From assembly GCF_001021065.1 (NCBI RefSeq), contig NZ_CP011546.1:930001-994000 (forward strand): a stretch of DNA of 64,000 nucleotides, written 5' to 3'. The translations under genes and the position numbers were made by a program. Shown here in pieces: positions 51,805 through 61,653 of the stretch. Below the pieces are notes generated by a model. The model ran no database searches and was not told the origin of the DNA. It worked only from the letters and a program-made list of their open reading frames with translations. The stretch's first letter is position 1, and each line of letters starts with the position of its first letter. The DNA is from Corynebacterium uterequi. Its GTDB lineage: Bacteria > Actinomycetota > Actinomycetes > Mycobacteriales > Mycobacteriaceae.

Positions 51805-52132
51805 ACTTGATCCCGTCATCCACCCCATCGTGCGGCTCAAGATCTGTGCCGTTCTCGCCGCCGCCGGCGCTACCCAAGGCGAGGTGAATAAGGAAATGCG
51901 CTTCAGCCACCTGAAGAAAACCCTCGGCGTCAGCGACGCCACCCTATCGAAACAACTCGGATACCTCGAAAAGGCCGGCTACGTTACCCGCCAGCGCGAG
52001 TGGGGCTCCACTCGTGCAAAGGACCAGGTGTGGGTCACGCTGACGGCGTCGGGGCTGCAGGCGTTTGAGGGGCATCGAGCGGCGCTACGAGAGATCGCTG
52101 GCCTCGAAGGCTCAGAGCCAGCGCAACCATAA
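51797..52132 (+). CDS. Winged-helix transcriptional regulator
   Basis: A 111-residue DNA-binding protein. The sequence HPIVRLKICAVLAAAG, then MRFSHLKKTLGVSDATLSKQLGYLEKAGYV (helix-turn-helix) and the wing REWGSTRAKDQVWVTLTASG place it among small MarR/ArsR-like winged-helix proteins (HTH_27/MarR_2 type). Such genes are often paired with a membrane protein gene, as here. No cysteine metal-sensing motif is seen. The start GTG overlaps the membrane protein gene, and the 3' 98 bases lie antisense to the GT87 gene. Confidence 0.8.
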   Translation: MAELDPVIHPIVRLKICAVLAAAGATQGEVNKEMRFSHLKKTLGVSDATLSKQLGYLEKAGYVTRQREWGSTRAKDQVWVTLTASGLQAFEGHRAALREIAGLEGSEPAQP

Positions 52133-53333
52133 ACGCCAGGCCCAGCCACACGTAGTCGGAGACCAGAATCGTCTGCCACCACTGAAGGGCCCACAGGTCA
52201 ATCTGGTCACCAAACCACCACTTTGGCGGCTTCGTCACCAGTAACACGGCCCACACCCCGAGCACCGCCACGAGGGCTCGGGGGACCGGCTTCACGGCTA
52301 GCGCGCGGAACGCGAATACCGGAAGCACGAAGACCAGCCACACCCAGTGATGCGACCAAGAAACTGGGGACACGAGCAGCATGATGACGGCGTTGACCAA
52401 CACGGCGTCGAGCTCCCGGCCGCGACGAAGCAGCGCCACCATGAGCCACCCACCGAGGCCGATGGTGATAAGCACGAGCACCAGCCAGATCGTGGTAGTC
52501 AGGGTGTCATGAGACACCACGGCAGCGCCATCCGGGGCGAAGCGCATAATCATGCCCTTGTAGGAGGAGTTGGACTGATACGTCGTGTCCACCCCGATGT
52601 CCGAGGAGGTTCCCATTCCCAGAAGGGTGGAAAAGTAGAACTCGACCGTGGCATCAAAGCGAACCAGCGCGGCGAGCAGCGTGCACACCACCGCCGAGGC
52701 CGCCGTTACCAGCAAGGACCGAATGTCTCGCCGAATCAAAAAGTACAGCCCGAATGCCAACGGGGTCAGTTTGATTGCCGCAGCAATGCCGACGAGGATT
52801 CCCTGGGGGAGGACACGCCGCTGCCGTGGGATAAGGTCCCACATCACGAGCGCCATGAGCACGATGTTGATCTGGGCGAAGCCGTTGTTGAGGTCGACTG
52901 GTTCGAAGGTGAGCACGAGTGACCAGGTGACGGCGGCGGCAGCCCAGCGGGTCAGCGCGGAGGAGTGAGGGAGCAACACCGGTGCGATGAGCCTCAGGCA
53001 GGCCAGAATGAGCCCGTTCGACATGGCGATCATGATGTTGCCCGCGAGATCGTTGTCCATCCACCCCGGAGTGGTCAGCGGCACCATGACCAGGGCGCCG
53101 AACGGGGGATAGATGAAGGGCAGCGCTATGTCCCCGGCGAACATCGGAACCGAGTACATCTCACCTCCGGAGAGGAACGCGCGCACGCCCTCCCGGTAAA
53201 TGATCATGTCAAGGGGGAAGTCGGTCACGCCAATGTGGCGGGCGGTTTGGCCCAGGCCGGCCAGCAAGCCAGCGAGGGTGGCCAAGAGCGCCAGAAGGCG
53301 GCGGAAATCGGGGGAAGAATCTGTCGTGCTCAT
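52035..53333 (-). CDS. GT87-family polyprenyl-linked glycosyltransferase
   Basis: A 432-residue integral membrane protein with about ten to twelve helices, of the GT-C type GT87 family. Members in corynebacteria and mycobacteria (PimE, MptC, AftC groups) add mannose or arabinose from decaprenyl-phosphate donors to lipoglycans and arabinogalactan. The acidic loop DFPLDMIIYREGVRAFLSG near residue 38 is the expected catalytic region; FIYPPFGALVMVPL and ISPVSWSHHWVWL-type segments (LLVSPVSWSHHWVWLVF) are typical. Exact acceptor is unknown. Its last about 32 codons overlap the convergent regulator gene. Confidence 0.83.
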   Translation of the reverse strand: MSTTDSSPDFRRLLALLATLAGLLAGLGQTARHIGVTDFPLDMIIYREGVRAFLSGGEMYSVPMFAGDIALPFIYPPFGALVMVPLTTPGWMDNDLAGNIMIAMSNGLILACLRLIAPVLLPHSSALTRWAAAAVTWSLVLTFEPVDLNNGFAQINIVLMALVMWDLIPRQRRVLPQGILVGIAAAIKLTPLAFGLYFLIRRDIRSLLVTAASAVVCTLLAALVRFDATVEFYFSTLLGMGTSSDIGVDTTYQSNSSYKGMIMRFAPDGAAVVSHDTLTTTIWLVLVLITIGLGGWLMVALLRRGRELDAVLVNAVIMLLVSPVSWSHHWVWLVFVLPVFAFRALAVKPVPRALVAVLGVWAVLLVTKPPKWWFGDQIDLWALQWWQTILVSDYVWLGLAFMVALALSLRGQRSLVAPLDAPQTPAAPTPSA

Positions 53334-53343
53334 ACTAACGAGT

Positions 53344-53395
53344 AAGCCTAGGCGAGCAGAACCTGTGCCGTAAGCCGAGCCACCGGATTAGGCTT
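53344..53395. promoter_or_regulatory. Divergent TAGGCT elements between the GT87 gene and dhaK
   Basis: TAGGCT at 53389-53394 (+) and its mirror image at 53345-53350 (-) lie in a 100-base divergent gap as part of an AAGCCTA...TAGGCTT inverted repeat. They can serve as -10 elements for dhaK (leader about 40 bases, with AAGGAG) and the GT87 gene. Confidence 0.4.
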
Positions 53396-53433
53396 CAAGA
53401 GGAAGCAGCACCGTCGCGTCAAGGAGCCTCTCC

Positions 53434-54426
53434 ATGGTCAAAAAACTGGTCAATGACCCCCATTCCTTTGTAGAAGACTCGCTGCGGGGATTCGCCCGCG
53501 CCCATGCCGATCTGGTCGCCGTGGAATCGAACATCGTCATCCGGCGGACGCCGAAGCCCGAAGGGAAAGTAGGCATCATCTCCGGCGGAGGTTCGGGACA
53601 TGAGCCGCTGCACGCCGGCTTCGTGGGCGTCGGGATGCTCGACGCCGCGGTTCCCGGCGCGGTGTTCACCTCGCCGACGCCGGATCCCATCCTCGCCGCT
53701 ACCACGGCCGCCGACCACGGTGCGGGCGTGGTCTACCTCGTCAAGAACTACACCGGCGACGTGCTCAACTTTGACACCGCTGCCGAGCTGTCCGAACTAT
53801 CAGGCATTGAGGTCCGGCAGGTGTTGATTGACGACGACGTCGCCGTGGAAGACTCGCTCTACACGGCCGGTCGGCGCGGAGTGGCCGGCACCTTCCTGGT
53901 GGAGAAGGTCGTAGGAGCCTCCGCCGAGCGGGGCGACAGCCTCGATGAGGTGGTTGCGATCGCCGAGCGCGCGGTCGCCAACGTGGCAACGATGGGCTTG
54001 GCGCTGGCCCCCTGCACCGTCCCGCACGCGGAGCGCGCCTCCTTCGACCTGGCCGACGACGAGATTGAGTTGGGCGTCGGCATCCACGGGGAACCAGGGC
54101 GTCGCACCGCCCCGATGGCGACGGCCGACGAACTCACCGACCAGCTCTTTGACGCCGTCCAGGAGGAACTCGCGCTCACTGCAGGCGAACGCGTCGTCGT
54201 GCTCGTTAACGGCCTGGGAGCCACCCCACTCGCTGAGCTATACATCGTGTTCGCGCGGGTGGCGCAGCGACTCGACGAGCTAGGGGTGCAGCTGGTCCGC
54301 TCCCACGTCGGCGACGTCGTGACGAGCCTCGACATGGCGGGAGTATCGGTGACGCTCCTGCGGGTCGACGACGAGTTGCTCGATCTCTACGACGCCCCCG
54401 CCTGCACCCCGGCGTTTCGCCGCTAA
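53434..54426 (+). CDS. dhaK: Dihydroxyacetone kinase subunit DhaK
   Basis: Substrate-binding subunit of the PTS-dependent dihydroxyacetone kinase, 330 residues. The N-terminus MVKKLVNDPHSFVEDSLRGFARAHADLV, the glycine-rich ISGGGSGHEPLHAGFVG (about residue 50) and VVYLVKNYTGDVLNFDTA are family signatures. DhaK binds dihydroxyacetone covalently through a histidine. AAGGAG precedes the ATG. First gene of dhaKLM; phosphate comes from phosphoenolpyruvate through DhaM and DhaL. Confidence 0.94.
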   Translation: MVKKLVNDPHSFVEDSLRGFARAHADLVAVESNIVIRRTPKPEGKVGIISGGGSGHEPLHAGFVGVGMLDAAVPGAVFTSPTPDPILAATTAADHGAGVVYLVKNYTGDVLNFDTAAELSELSGIEVRQVLIDDDVAVEDSLYTAGRRGVAGTFLVEKVVGASAERGDSLDEVVAIAERAVANVATMGLALAPCTVPHAERASFDLADDEIELGVGIHGEPGRRTAPMATADELTDQLFDAVQEELALTAGERVVVLVNGLGATPLAELYIVFARVAQRLDELGVQLVRSHVGDVVTSLDMAGVSVTLLRVDDELLDLYDAPACTPAFRR

Positions 54427-54450
54427 CCCCGTAAACCAAGGAGAAAAGTG

Positions 54451-55086
54451 ATGATCGACACGACCTGGGCCATCGACTGGCTCGACCGCTGCGCTGATGT
54501 GCTCCACGACCGGCGCGCCGAACTGACCGAATTGGATCGCGCCATCGGCGACGCCGACCACGGCGAAAACCTGGACCGAGGATTCCAGGCTGTTCGCGGG
54601 CGCCTGGACCCGGGGGAGTTCGACACCCCGGGGCAGGTCCTCATGATGGCGGCGAAGACGCTCATTTCGACCGTCGGAGGCGCCTCCGGGCCGCTCTACG
54701 GCACCGCACTGCTACGAGCAGCGAAGGCCGCGCCGGGGGACGAGCTCGACGCCGCGGGTGTCGCCGCGCTGCTGGCCGCCGCCTGCCAGGGCATCCAGAG
54801 CCGCGGCAAGGCCGAGCGTGGAGAGAAAACGATGGTCGATGCGTGGGGGCCCGCCGCCGACGCCGCAGTCGGGGCAGAATCGGCCGTCGCCGCCCTGCGT
54901 GCTGCCGCCGATGCCGCCGAACGCGGGGCGGAGGAAACCACCGGGATGCGCGCCACCAAGGGCCGTGCCTCCTACCTCGGGGAGCGTTCAGTCGGGCACA
55001 AGGACCCGGGAGCCGCCTCGACGGCGCTCATCCTCCGCGCCGCAGCGGACGCTGCCGCCGACGCCGCAGGGAGGGACGCCTCGTGA
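54451..55086 (+). CDS. dhaL: Dihydroxyacetone kinase subunit DhaL
   Basis: ADP-carrying subunit that passes phosphate from DhaM to dihydroxyacetone bound to DhaK, 211 residues. The metal/ADP site AIGDADHGENLDRGF (Asp residues near 31-33) and the VGGASGPLYGTALLRA and GRASYLGERSVGHKDPGA motifs are typical. ATG 54451 is favoured over GTG 54448 by spacing to AAGGAG. It overlaps dhaM as GTGA. Confidence 0.93.
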   Translation: MIDTTWAIDWLDRCADVLHDRRAELTELDRAIGDADHGENLDRGFQAVRGRLDPGEFDTPGQVLMMAAKTLISTVGGASGPLYGTALLRAAKAAPGDELDAAGVAALLAAACQGIQSRGKAERGEKTMVDAWGPAADAAVGAESAVAALRAAADAAERGAEETTGMRATKGRASYLGERSVGHKDPGAASTALILRAAADAAADAAGRDAS

Positions 55087-55730
55087 GCGTTGCGCTGGTA
55101 CTCGTGTCCCACTCCGCGGAGCTGGCGAGGGGATTGGCCGAGCTGTGCCAGCAGATGGCCCCGGACGTCGCTATCTCCCCGGTCGGTGGCGATAGCGACG
55201 GGGGCTTGGGCACCTCCTATGACGCCATCGACGCCGCGGTGAGAACGCAGCTCGATGCTGGATACGAGGTGCTCGTCATGACCGACCTCGGGTCGGCCAC
55301 CATGACCGTCGAGGTCGTGCTCGATGACTACAGCGAAGGGGTACGCCTCGCCGACGCGCCCTTCGTGGAGGGAAGCGTGGCGGCCGCCGTGGCGGCTCAA
55401 CAAGGATCGGATCTCGCCGGTGTCGAGTCGGCCGCGGTGTCCTCGATCGAGGCGTTTCGTCCCCCGGCGGCCGCGGCCGTCGCCGAGGATGCCTACCAGC
55501 GGACCGTCGTCGTGCGTGACGCGGATGGATTGCATGCCCGGCCCGCCGCGGTCATCGCGGAGATGGCGGCCGCGGCCGAGGATGGGGTCCAGCTCAACGG
55601 GGTTGACGCTGAGTCGGCCCTGCTCATCATGACCCTGGGGTTGCTGGCTGGCGATGAGGTGACCGTCTCCGGTGCGGACCGCGAGGTGGTGGACCGGATC
55701 GCGGAGGCGATCGCCGCTGGTATCGACTAG
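55083..55730 (+). CDS. dhaM: DhaM phosphotransfer subunit (EIIA-Man and HPr domains)
   Basis: A 215-residue PTS phosphocarrier that recharges DhaL. The N-terminal EIIA-Man-like domain has the phosphorylated His10 in VLVSHSAEL; the C-terminal HPr-like domain has His151 in [14 protein letters not shown]. coli DhaM also contains an Enzyme-I part, which is absent here, so general Enzyme I must phosphorylate it. It overlaps dhaL as GTGA and shares the four bases CTAG (55727-55730) with the end of ilvD. Confidence 0.92.
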   Translation: MSVALVLVSHSAELARGLAELCQQMAPDVAISPVGGDSDGGLGTSYDAIDAAVRTQLDAGYEVLVMTDLGSATMTVEVVLDDYSEGVRLADAPFVEGSVAAAVAAQQGSDLAGVESAAVSSIEAFRPPAAAAVAEDAYQRTVVVRDADGLHARPAAVIAEMAAAAEDGVQLNGVDAESALLIMTLGLLAGDEVTVSGADREVVDRIAEAIAAGID

Positions 55731-57547
55731 TCGATCTGCCGGACGGCACCCTTATCCGCGGAGGTGGCCATCTTCGCGTAGGCGCGCAGAGCCTTAGACA
55801 CAGTCCGCTCTCGCTGCGGCGTCCAGGGCTGGTCGCTGGCTTCCATGGCGGCGCGGCGCCGGTCGAGCTCGGCGTCGTCGACGTCGAGGGAGAGCAGACG
55901 CTGATGGACATCGATGGTGATCTGGTCGCCGTTTTCGATCAGGCCGATCAACCCGCCGTGGGCGGCCTCTGGGGAAATGTGGCCGACGGACAGGCCCGAG
56001 GTGCCGCCGGAAAAACGGCCGTCGGTGATAAGACCGCACTTCTTACCGAGGCCTGCGCCCTTGAGGAAGGACGTCGGGTGCAGCATCTCCTGCATGCCGG
56101 GCCCGCCCGCCGGGCCTTCGTAGCGGATGACGACAACCTCACCCTCGCGAACCTCGCGCTTGAGGATCATGGACACGGCGGCCTCCTGGGAGTCCACCAC
56201 GCGAGCCGGGCCGCTGAAGCGCCACTGCTCCTTCGGCACGCCGGCGGCCTTGACGATCGCGCCGTCGGGTGCGAGATTGCCGCGCAGGACCACGAGTCCG
56301 CCGTCGGAAGAGTAAGCGTTGGCCACGGAGCGGATGACGCCGTTGGCGTCGTCGAGGTCGAGTTCCTTCCACCGGGAGTCCTGCGAGAACATCTCCGTCG
56401 TGCGGGCGCCGCCCGGGGCCGCGTGGAAGAGTCGGGTGGCATCGTCGGTGGCGTGACCGCCGCGCACGTCGAAGTCCTCGAGCCAGGCTTTCAGGCTCGG
56501 GTAGGAGACGGAATGGACGTCATCGTGGAGCTTGCCGGCGCGGTACAGCTCGCCGAGGATGGCCGGGATGCCGCCGGCCCGGTGGACGTCTTCGATATGG
56601 GCGGGGCCGTTGGGGGCCACCTTGGTGATGCAGGGAGTGACCCGCGAGATCTCGTCGATGTCCGTGAGATCGAAGTCCACCTCGCCCTCCTGTGCGGCCG
56701 CGAGGATGTGCAGGACCGTGTTGGAGGATCCGCCCATGGCCATGTCGAGGGCCATGGCGTTGCGGAAGGCGCTCTTGGTCGCCACCGAGCGGGGCAGGAC
56801 CGAAGCGTCCTCCTCGCCGTAGTATCGTTGGCACATGTCCATGATGGTTTGGCCAGCCTGCTCGAAGAGGCGCCGGCGGTCCACGTGGGTGGCCAGGGTG
56901 GTGCCATTGCCCGGAAGGGACAGCCCCAACGCCTCGGTGAGGCAGTTCATGGAATTGGCCGTGAACATGCCGGAGCACGAGCCGCAGGTGGGGCAAGCGA
57001 CGGATTCGAGGGCGTCGAGCTCCTCGTCGCTAACCGCCTCGTTGGAAGAGTCAATCATGACGTCGATCAAGTCCAGGCGCTTGTCATCGAGGCGGCCAGC
57101 TTCCATCGGACCACCAGAGACGAAAATGGCCGGGATGTTCAGCCGCAGTGCCGCGTTGAGCATGCCTGGGGTGATCTTGTCGCAGTTAGAGATGCACACC
57201 ATCGCGTCCGCAGTGTGGGCGTTGACCATGTATTCGACGCTGTCGGCGATGATTTCGCGGCTGGGCAGGGAGTACAACATGCCGCCGTGACCCATGGCGA
57301 TGCCGTCGTCGACGGCGATGGTGTTGAACTCCTTGGGCACGCCACCTGCGGCGCGCACGGCCTCGGCAACGACGCTGCCGACGTCCTTGAGGCCCACATG
57401 CCCCGGGACGAACTGCGTGTACGAGTTCACAATCGCGATGATCGGCTTGCCGAACTCATGGTCCTGGGTTCCGGTGGCGCGCCACAGGGCGCGGGCGCCG
57501 GCAGCCTGGCGGCCGACGGTCGTCACTGCTGAGCGAAGCGGAAACAC
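55727..57547 (-). CDS. ilvD: Dihydroxy-acid dehydratase
   Basis: Fe-S enzyme that dehydrates dihydroxyvalerate and dihydroxymethylvalerate in valine, isoleucine and leucine synthesis, 606 residues. Cluster cysteines are in [13 protein letters not shown] and [31 protein letters not shown] and [19 protein letters not shown] are other conserved blocks. The set fits the [2Fe-2S]-type IlvD of actinobacteria. It runs opposite to the ilvBNC operon 2 kb away, separated by the PH-domain and channel genes. Confidence 0.95.
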   Translation of the reverse strand: MFPLRSAVTTVGRQAAGARALWRATGTQDHEFGKPIIAIVNSYTQFVPGHVGLKDVGSVVAEAVRAAGGVPKEFNTIAVDDGIAMGHGGMLYSLPSREIIADSVEYMVNAHTADAMVCISNCDKITPGMLNAALRLNIPAIFVSGGPMEAGRLDDKRLDLIDVMIDSSNEAVSDEELDALESVACPTCGSCSGMFTANSMNCLTEALGLSLPGNGTTLATHVDRRRLFEQAGQTIMDMCQRYYGEEDASVLPRSVATKSAFRNAMALDMAMGGSSNTVLHILAAAQEGEVDFDLTDIDEISRVTPCITKVAPNGPAHIEDVHRAGGIPAILGELYRAGKLHDDVHSVSYPSLKAWLEDFDVRGGHATDDATRLFHAAPGGARTTEMFSQDSRWKELDLDDANGVIRSVANAYSSDGGLVVLRGNLAPDGAIVKAAGVPKEQWRFSGPARVVDSQEAAVSMILKREVREGEVVVIRYEGPAGGPGMQEMLHPTSFLKGAGLGKKCGLITDGRFSGGTSGLSVGHISPEAAHGGLIGLIENGDQITIDVHQRLLSLDVDDAELDRRRAAMEASDQPWTPQRERTVSKALRAYAKMATSADKGAVRQID

Positions 57548-57561
57548 GATGGGGAGCTCCT

Positions 57562-58053
57562 TTACGTGCGGTTTTGGTCTGTCGAATCGAGGTGCTCGTG
57601 ATACTGGTCTTGCGTCATGAGGACGCTGTGTCCCTCTCGATCGATGACCTCCACCTTACCGTCGGCCGCTTCCGCGGCCGCCGTCACCACGTCCGGAATC
57701 CGCCCGCCCGACGCTTCCGACAACGCGGGTAGGCGGCTGAAGGTGATTCCGGGAAGCGCGAAGCGGGAGCCGTCCGTGGCGGTGGCCAGGGCCGTCGACC
57801 GGACGAAGGCGATACCTGCGAGCTCAGTCCAGGGCAATGAGCGACTCCGTCGGAAGGCGTAGCGGGTGGATAGGCCCGACTCATCCACCGTGGTGCGCGC
57901 TCGCAGCGCCCAGTAGGCGAAGAGTGCCGGCGCGAGGAGAAGCCACCACAGCTTGGCGGGGGCCCAGCCAATAATGATGATCGCGATCATCGCGAGCACG
58001 GCGGCGGCGAGCAGGTTCCCGCGATCGGGGCGGAAGGTTACTGCGGTTTTCAT
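57562..58053 (-). CDS. PH-domain membrane protein (CFP-6-like)
   Basis: A 163-residue protein with two adjacent hydrophobic helices (about residues 13-45, [19 protein letters not shown] and [16 protein letters not shown]), followed by a bacterial PH domain ([30 protein letters not shown]). It resembles the mycobacterial low-molecular-weight antigen 6 (CFP-6), function unknown. ATG 58053 is chosen over a longer proline-rich reading from 58143 that would enter the channel gene. A TACTGT hexamer 8 bases upstream suggests leaderless expression. Confidence 0.78.
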   Translation of the reverse strand: MKTAVTFRPDRGNLLAAAVLAMIAIIIIGWAPAKLWWLLLAPALFAYWALRARTTVDESGLSTRYAFRRSRSLPWTELAGIAFVRSTALATATDGSRFALPGITFSRLPALSEASGGRIPDVVTAAAEAADGKVEVIDREGHSVLMTQDQYHEHLDSTDQNRT

Positions 58054-58061
58054 GGTTGACC

Positions 58062-58067
58062 ACAGTA
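58062..58067 (-). promoter_or_regulatory. -10 element TACTGT for the leaderless PH-domain gene
   Basis: On the minus strand TACTGT is followed by 8 bases and ATG 58053. Confidence 0.4.
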
Positions 58068-58075
58068 GCGGATTG

Positions 58076-59488
58076 CTAGAACGGCAAGGGCGACGCCGGG
58101 GTCGTCGTGGTGGAGGTGAGGGAATCCCTGGTCGGTTCGGCATCGGCGGGCGGGGCCTCAGAGCTGTTGGGCGTCGTCGGAGCCGGAGTTGAGGCCGGCG
58201 TCGTCGGCGGCACAGGTTCGGGGCTGGGCTGTGGTTCAGGCGTGGGGGACGTCACCGGCTCAGACGACTCGACGGTGGACTCCGTGGGCTCGACGGTCGT
58301 CAGGCCGAACACGGGGGGAGCGAGGATGCCGGAGATTTGTCGGCCATCCTCCACTTCGACGCTGATGACGAGGATGCGCACGAGCAGCAGCGCGGCGAAG
58401 GTGAGCAGCAGCCAGACCGTCGAGGTTCGGACTTGGCGCAACGATGAGACGATGGCTCGGTGCCAGGGGACCGGGGTGGTATCCGGCTTCGGAGCCTGTA
58501 GCGCCTCCGGCGCGGCGGCCGGGTCTTCTTCGGCGCGGTGGCGGCCGGAGTTGTTGGATTCCGCGCGCGGTGGTGGGGCGACGGCGTGGAACTGCTGGGT
58601 CGGGGCCGGGCGGGTGATGGTTTCCCGGACGTGGCCGGTGGCTGTGGTAGCGGAGCCGTACTCCTCCCAGAACTCTTCAAGGATCGCCAGCCGAACCGCG
58701 CGTTCGACCATCCACTGGCTGCCGGCGGTGACCTGGATCATGAAGCGCATGTCCACCGTCCAGGGCATGCCGACGGTGGTGGGTGGATTGACGGCCGTCG
58801 CGGGCTGGACGATGAGCTCGTCGCGCAGCTCGGCAGCGATGTCCGGGGCGAGCAGTGCTCGACGGGTGGCCTGCTCGGCGCGTTCGGCGGCCTCCTGAGG
58901 GCTTCGGGAGCCCAGCAGGGGCACCTGCATGACGACGACGGCGCGGGACCAGTAGTTCGACGCGTTGATGCACACCCGGGCCACGGAATTGGGGATGGTC
59001 ACCGTTTCCTCCGCCAGCGTGCGAATGGTCGTAGCGCGCATGGTGATGGAAATCACAGTGCCTTCCACCTTGACGCCACTGCCCTCGAAGCGAACCCAGT
59101 CGCCGACACCGTATTGCTTCTCCGAGAGGACAAAGAAGCCGGCCAGGAAGTCCGCGATGATGGACTGGGCGCCGAAACCGACAGCAGCCGACACGACGGT
59201 GGCGGGGATAGCCGCCCCGGCGAGCGAGAATCCGATCTGCTGGAGAAAGGCCAGCGTGAGAACGAAGTAGAGGATGATCTGGGCGACGTAGATGCCTACC
59301 CCGGCGAAGGCGAGGGAGGATTTGGACTCATCCTCGTCCTGTGAATAGGTCACAGACTCCTTGACCACTCGCTCGGCGAAGCGGCCCGCGCGGGGGATGA
59401 GCAGCGCCAACATGATGATGAGCGCGAGGTTGATGCCCGTGGACGCCAGCCAGGACCACACGAGGTGGAGGATGTAGCTTGCCAACAT
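58076..59488 (-). CDS. mscCG: MscS-type mechanosensitive channel resembling MscCG (glutamate exporter)
   Basis: A 470-residue channel protein. The MscS core includes helices in residues 1-125, the pore helix [31 protein letters not shown], the beta domain [36 protein letters not shown] and the sequence [25 protein letters not shown] long linker, a further membrane helix ([19 protein letters not shown]) and a Thr/Pro/Ser-rich extracellular tail follow. This extra C-terminal part is the hallmark of C. glutamicum MscCG, the glutamate exporter that also relieves osmotic shock. ATG 59488 chosen; TTG 59494 is an alternative. Confidence 0.88.
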   Translation of the reverse strand: MLASYILHLVWSWLASTGINLALIIMLALLIPRAGRFAERVVKESVTYSQDEDESKSSLAFAGVGIYVAQIILYFVLTLAFLQQIGFSLAGAAIPATVVSAAVGFGAQSIIADFLAGFFVLSEKQYGVGDWVRFEGSGVKVEGTVISITMRATTIRTLAEETVTIPNSVARVCINASNYWSRAVVVMQVPLLGSRSPQEAAERAEQATRRALLAPDIAAELRDELIVQPATAVNPPTTVGMPWTVDMRFMIQVTAGSQWMVERAVRLAILEEFWEEYGSATTATGHVRETITRPAPTQQFHAVAPPPRAESNNSGRHRAEEDPAAAPEALQAPKPDTTPVPWHRAIVSSLRQVRTSTVWLLLTFAALLLVRILVISVEVEDGRQISGILAPPVFGLTTVEPTESTVESSEPVTSPTPEPQPSPEPVPPTTPASTPAPTTPNSSEAPPADAEPTRDSLTSTTTTPASPLPF

Positions 59489-59558
59489 GGTCAACAGCTT
59501 AAGGGGGCGGCCTGTGAAAAAGTTGGGGGTGTGCTGCCTAACACTGCCGTCCGAGGTG

Positions 59559-59564
59559 TAATGT
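59559..59564 (+). promoter_or_regulatory. -10 element TAATGT of the ilvBNC operon
   Basis: TAATGT is 7 bases before the ATG of the ilv leader peptide (59572), so the leader peptide mRNA would itself be leaderless. Confidence 0.5.
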
Positions 59565-59571
59565 GTGGTGC

Positions 59572-59619
59572 ATGATCATCGAGCTAATTCTTGTAGTACC
59601 CACTCGGCGCTTGCCGTAG
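59572..59619 (+). CDS. ilvB leader peptide (attenuation)
   Basis: A 15-codon reading frame coding for [15 protein letters not shown], rich in isoleucine, leucine and valine. C. glutamicum ilvBNC is controlled by attenuation through a leader peptide of the same length and ending (RRLP). Stalling at the Ile/Leu/Val codons when charged tRNA is scarce would prevent the downstream terminator hairpin (59654-59692) from forming and let transcription enter ilvB. The start codon lies 7 bases after a TAATGT hexamer. Confidence 0.8.
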   Translation: MIIELILVVPTRRLP

Positions 59620-59653
59620 GGGCGACTACCTGAACTCGCTCACCTCGATAAGC

Positions 59654-59692
59654 GCCCTCGCCAGCACCCACCCTTAGTGCTGAGACGAGGGC
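59654..59692 (+). terminator. Attenuator hairpin of the ilvBNC operon
   Basis: GCCCTCG (59654-59660) pairs with CGAGGGC (59686-59692) and CAGCAC (59662-59667) pairs with GTGCTG (59677-59682), leaving a 9-base loop. ATTGTCATT follows. The hairpin lies between the leader peptide and ilvB, where an attenuator belongs; the U-tract is weak. Confidence 0.65.
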
Positions 59693-59770
59693 ATTGTCAT
59701 TACCTAGGCCGACCAACTCTAGGAACCCCGATCACGACCGTCAGACACGTAAGTTAAGGAGCTTGAGACC

Positions 59771-61642
59771 GTGGCACCTTCCACCACGCCCACTCCGGCT
59801 GATGCCGCCGCTGCACAGCCTCAGCAGTCCACCACGGAGCGCATGAACGGCGCACAGGCCGTCGTTCGATCGTTGGAAAACCTGGGAACCGACGTGGTGT
59901 TCGGTCTCCCCGGCGGCGCGGTGCTTCCGCTGTACGACGCCCTGTATGAGTCGACCACGTTGCGCCACGTCCTCGTTCGCCACGAGCAGGGTGCCGGCCA
60001 CGCAGCCGAAGGGTACGCGCTGGCCTCGGGCCGGGTGGGCGTGTGCATCGCCACCTCCGGGCCGGGGGCAACGAACCTGGTGACGGCCATCGCCGACGCG
60101 CAGTTGGATTCCGTCCCCATGGTGGCTATCACTGGCCAGGTCGGTCGGGGGCTGTTGGGGACCGACGCGTTCCAGGAGGCCGATACCCGCGGCGTCACCA
60201 TGCCCATCACGAAGCACAACATGATGGTCACGGACGCCAGCCAGATTCCCGCCACCATCGCCGAGGCCTTCCACATCGCCGGCACGGGCCGCCCGGGCCC
60301 GGTCGTTGTCGACATTCCCAAGGACATCCAGAACGCCGAGTTCGAGTTCAGCTGGCCGCCGGAGCTGAACCTGCCCGGATATAAGCCAGTGACGTCGCCG
60401 CATTCGCGGCAGATCGCCCAGGCCGTGAAGATGATTCAGGCGGCCGAGCGCCCGGTGCTCTACATCGGCGGCGGTGTCATCAAGGCCAACGCTTCCGCCG
60501 AGCTGCGTGCCTTCGCCGAATACGCCAACATTCCCGTCGTCACCACGCTCATGGCCCTGGGTGCTTTCCCGGATTCGCACGAATTGCACATGGGTATGCC
60601 GGGTATGCACGGCACCGTTCCGGCGGTTGCGGCCATGCAGAAGTCGGACCTGCTCATCACCATTGGCGCCCGCTTTGACGATCGAGTCACCGGCGAGACG
60701 GAGTCCTTCGCCCCGGACGCCAAGGTCATCCACGCCGACGTCGACCCGGCGGAGATCGGCAAGATCCGCGCCGTCGACGTGCCCATCGTCGGCGACGCGA
60801 AGCGGGTCCTGCACACGCTCGACGCCAATTATCGAGCCGCGACCGCCGACGGGGCTCCGTCGCACGCGACGTGGCTGCGTTACCTCGCCGGCCTCAAGGA
60901 GCGGTTCCCGCGGGGCTATGAGGAGCAGCCGGATGGCCAGCTCAGCCCGCAGCGCGTCATCGAAACCCTGTCGAAGGAGGTCGGCCCCGACGCCATCTAT
61001 GTGGCCGGTGTCGGCCAGCACCAGATGTGGGCGGCGCAGTTCGTCGATTTCGAGCACCCCCGCACCTGGCTCAACTCCGGCGGCCTGGGGACCATGGGCT
61101 ACGCGGTTCCCGCGGCGCTCGGCGCTAAGGCGGCAATGCCGGAGAAGGAAGTCTGGGCGATCGACGGCGATGGCTGCTTCCAGATGACCAACCAGGAGCT
61201 GACGACGGCGGCAGTTGAGGGGCTGCCCGTCAAGGTGGCGCTCATCAACAACGGCAACCTGGGCATGGTCCGGCAGTGGCAGACGCTGTTCTACGACGGC
61301 CATTACTCGCACACGAAGCTGCGCAACCAAGGCGAGTACGTTCCGGACTTTGTCCGCTTGTCCGAGGGCTTGGGGTGCGCGGCCATCCGCGTGACGAAGG
61401 AAGAGGAGATCCTGCCGGCGATCCGTCAGGCCCGGGAGATCAATGACCGGCCCGTCGTCATCGATTTCATCGTCGGCGAGGACGCCCAGGTGTGGCCCAT
61501 GATCGCCGCCGGGTCGTCGAACTCGGACATCGAGTACGCCCGCGGGCTGCGCCCGGACTTCGACGAGGACTCCGCCGGGGCCTCGCCCGAAGAGATCGAT
61601 GACGCCCTCGGCGAAGCCATGAACCAGGCAGCAGAGAAGTAA
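59771..61642 (+). CDS. ilvB: Acetolactate synthase large (catalytic) subunit
   Basis: Thiamine-diphosphate enzyme making acetolactate or acetohydroxybutyrate, the first common step to branched-chain amino acids; 623 residues. Motifs: [15 protein letters not shown] with the FAD/ThDP-region, [14 protein letters not shown] (catalytic Glu), and the ThDP-binding [15 protein letters not shown] to [13 protein letters not shown]. The N-terminal about 20 residues are Thr/Pro/Ala rich. Start GTG 59771. First gene of ilvBNC behind a leader-peptide attenuator. Confidence 0.96.
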   Translation: MAPSTTPTPADAAAAQPQQSTTERMNGAQAVVRSLENLGTDVVFGLPGGAVLPLYDALYESTTLRHVLVRHEQGAGHAAEGYALASGRVGVCIATSGPGATNLVTAIADAQLDSVPMVAITGQVGRGLLGTDAFQEADTRGVTMPITKHNMMVTDASQIPATIAEAFHIAGTGRPGPVVVDIPKDIQNAEFEFSWPPELNLPGYKPVTSPHSRQIAQAVKMIQAAERPVLYIGGGVIKANASAELRAFAEYANIPVVTTLMALGAFPDSHELHMGMPGMHGTVPAVAAMQKSDLLITIGARFDDRVTGETESFAPDAKVIHADVDPAEIGKIRAVDVPIVGDAKRVLHTLDANYRAATADGAPSHATWLRYLAGLKERFPRGYEEQPDGQLSPQRVIETLSKEVGPDAIYVAGVGQHQMWAAQFVDFEHPRTWLNSGGLGTMGYAVPAALGAKAAMPEKEVWAIDGDGCFQMTNQELTTAAVEGLPVKVALINNGNLGMVRQWQTLFYDGHYSHTKLRNQGEYVPDFVRLSEGLGCAAIRVTKEEEILPAIRQAREINDRPVVIDFIVGEDAQVWPMIAAGSSNSDIEYARGLRPDFDEDSAGASPEEIDDALGEAMNQAAEK

Positions 61643-61653
61643 AGGAGAAACCC

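Noticed and set aside
59741..61330. 529-codon minus-strand open frame across ilvB
   Set aside because: Antisense to ilvB, which has all ThDP motifs; no motif in the shadow product.
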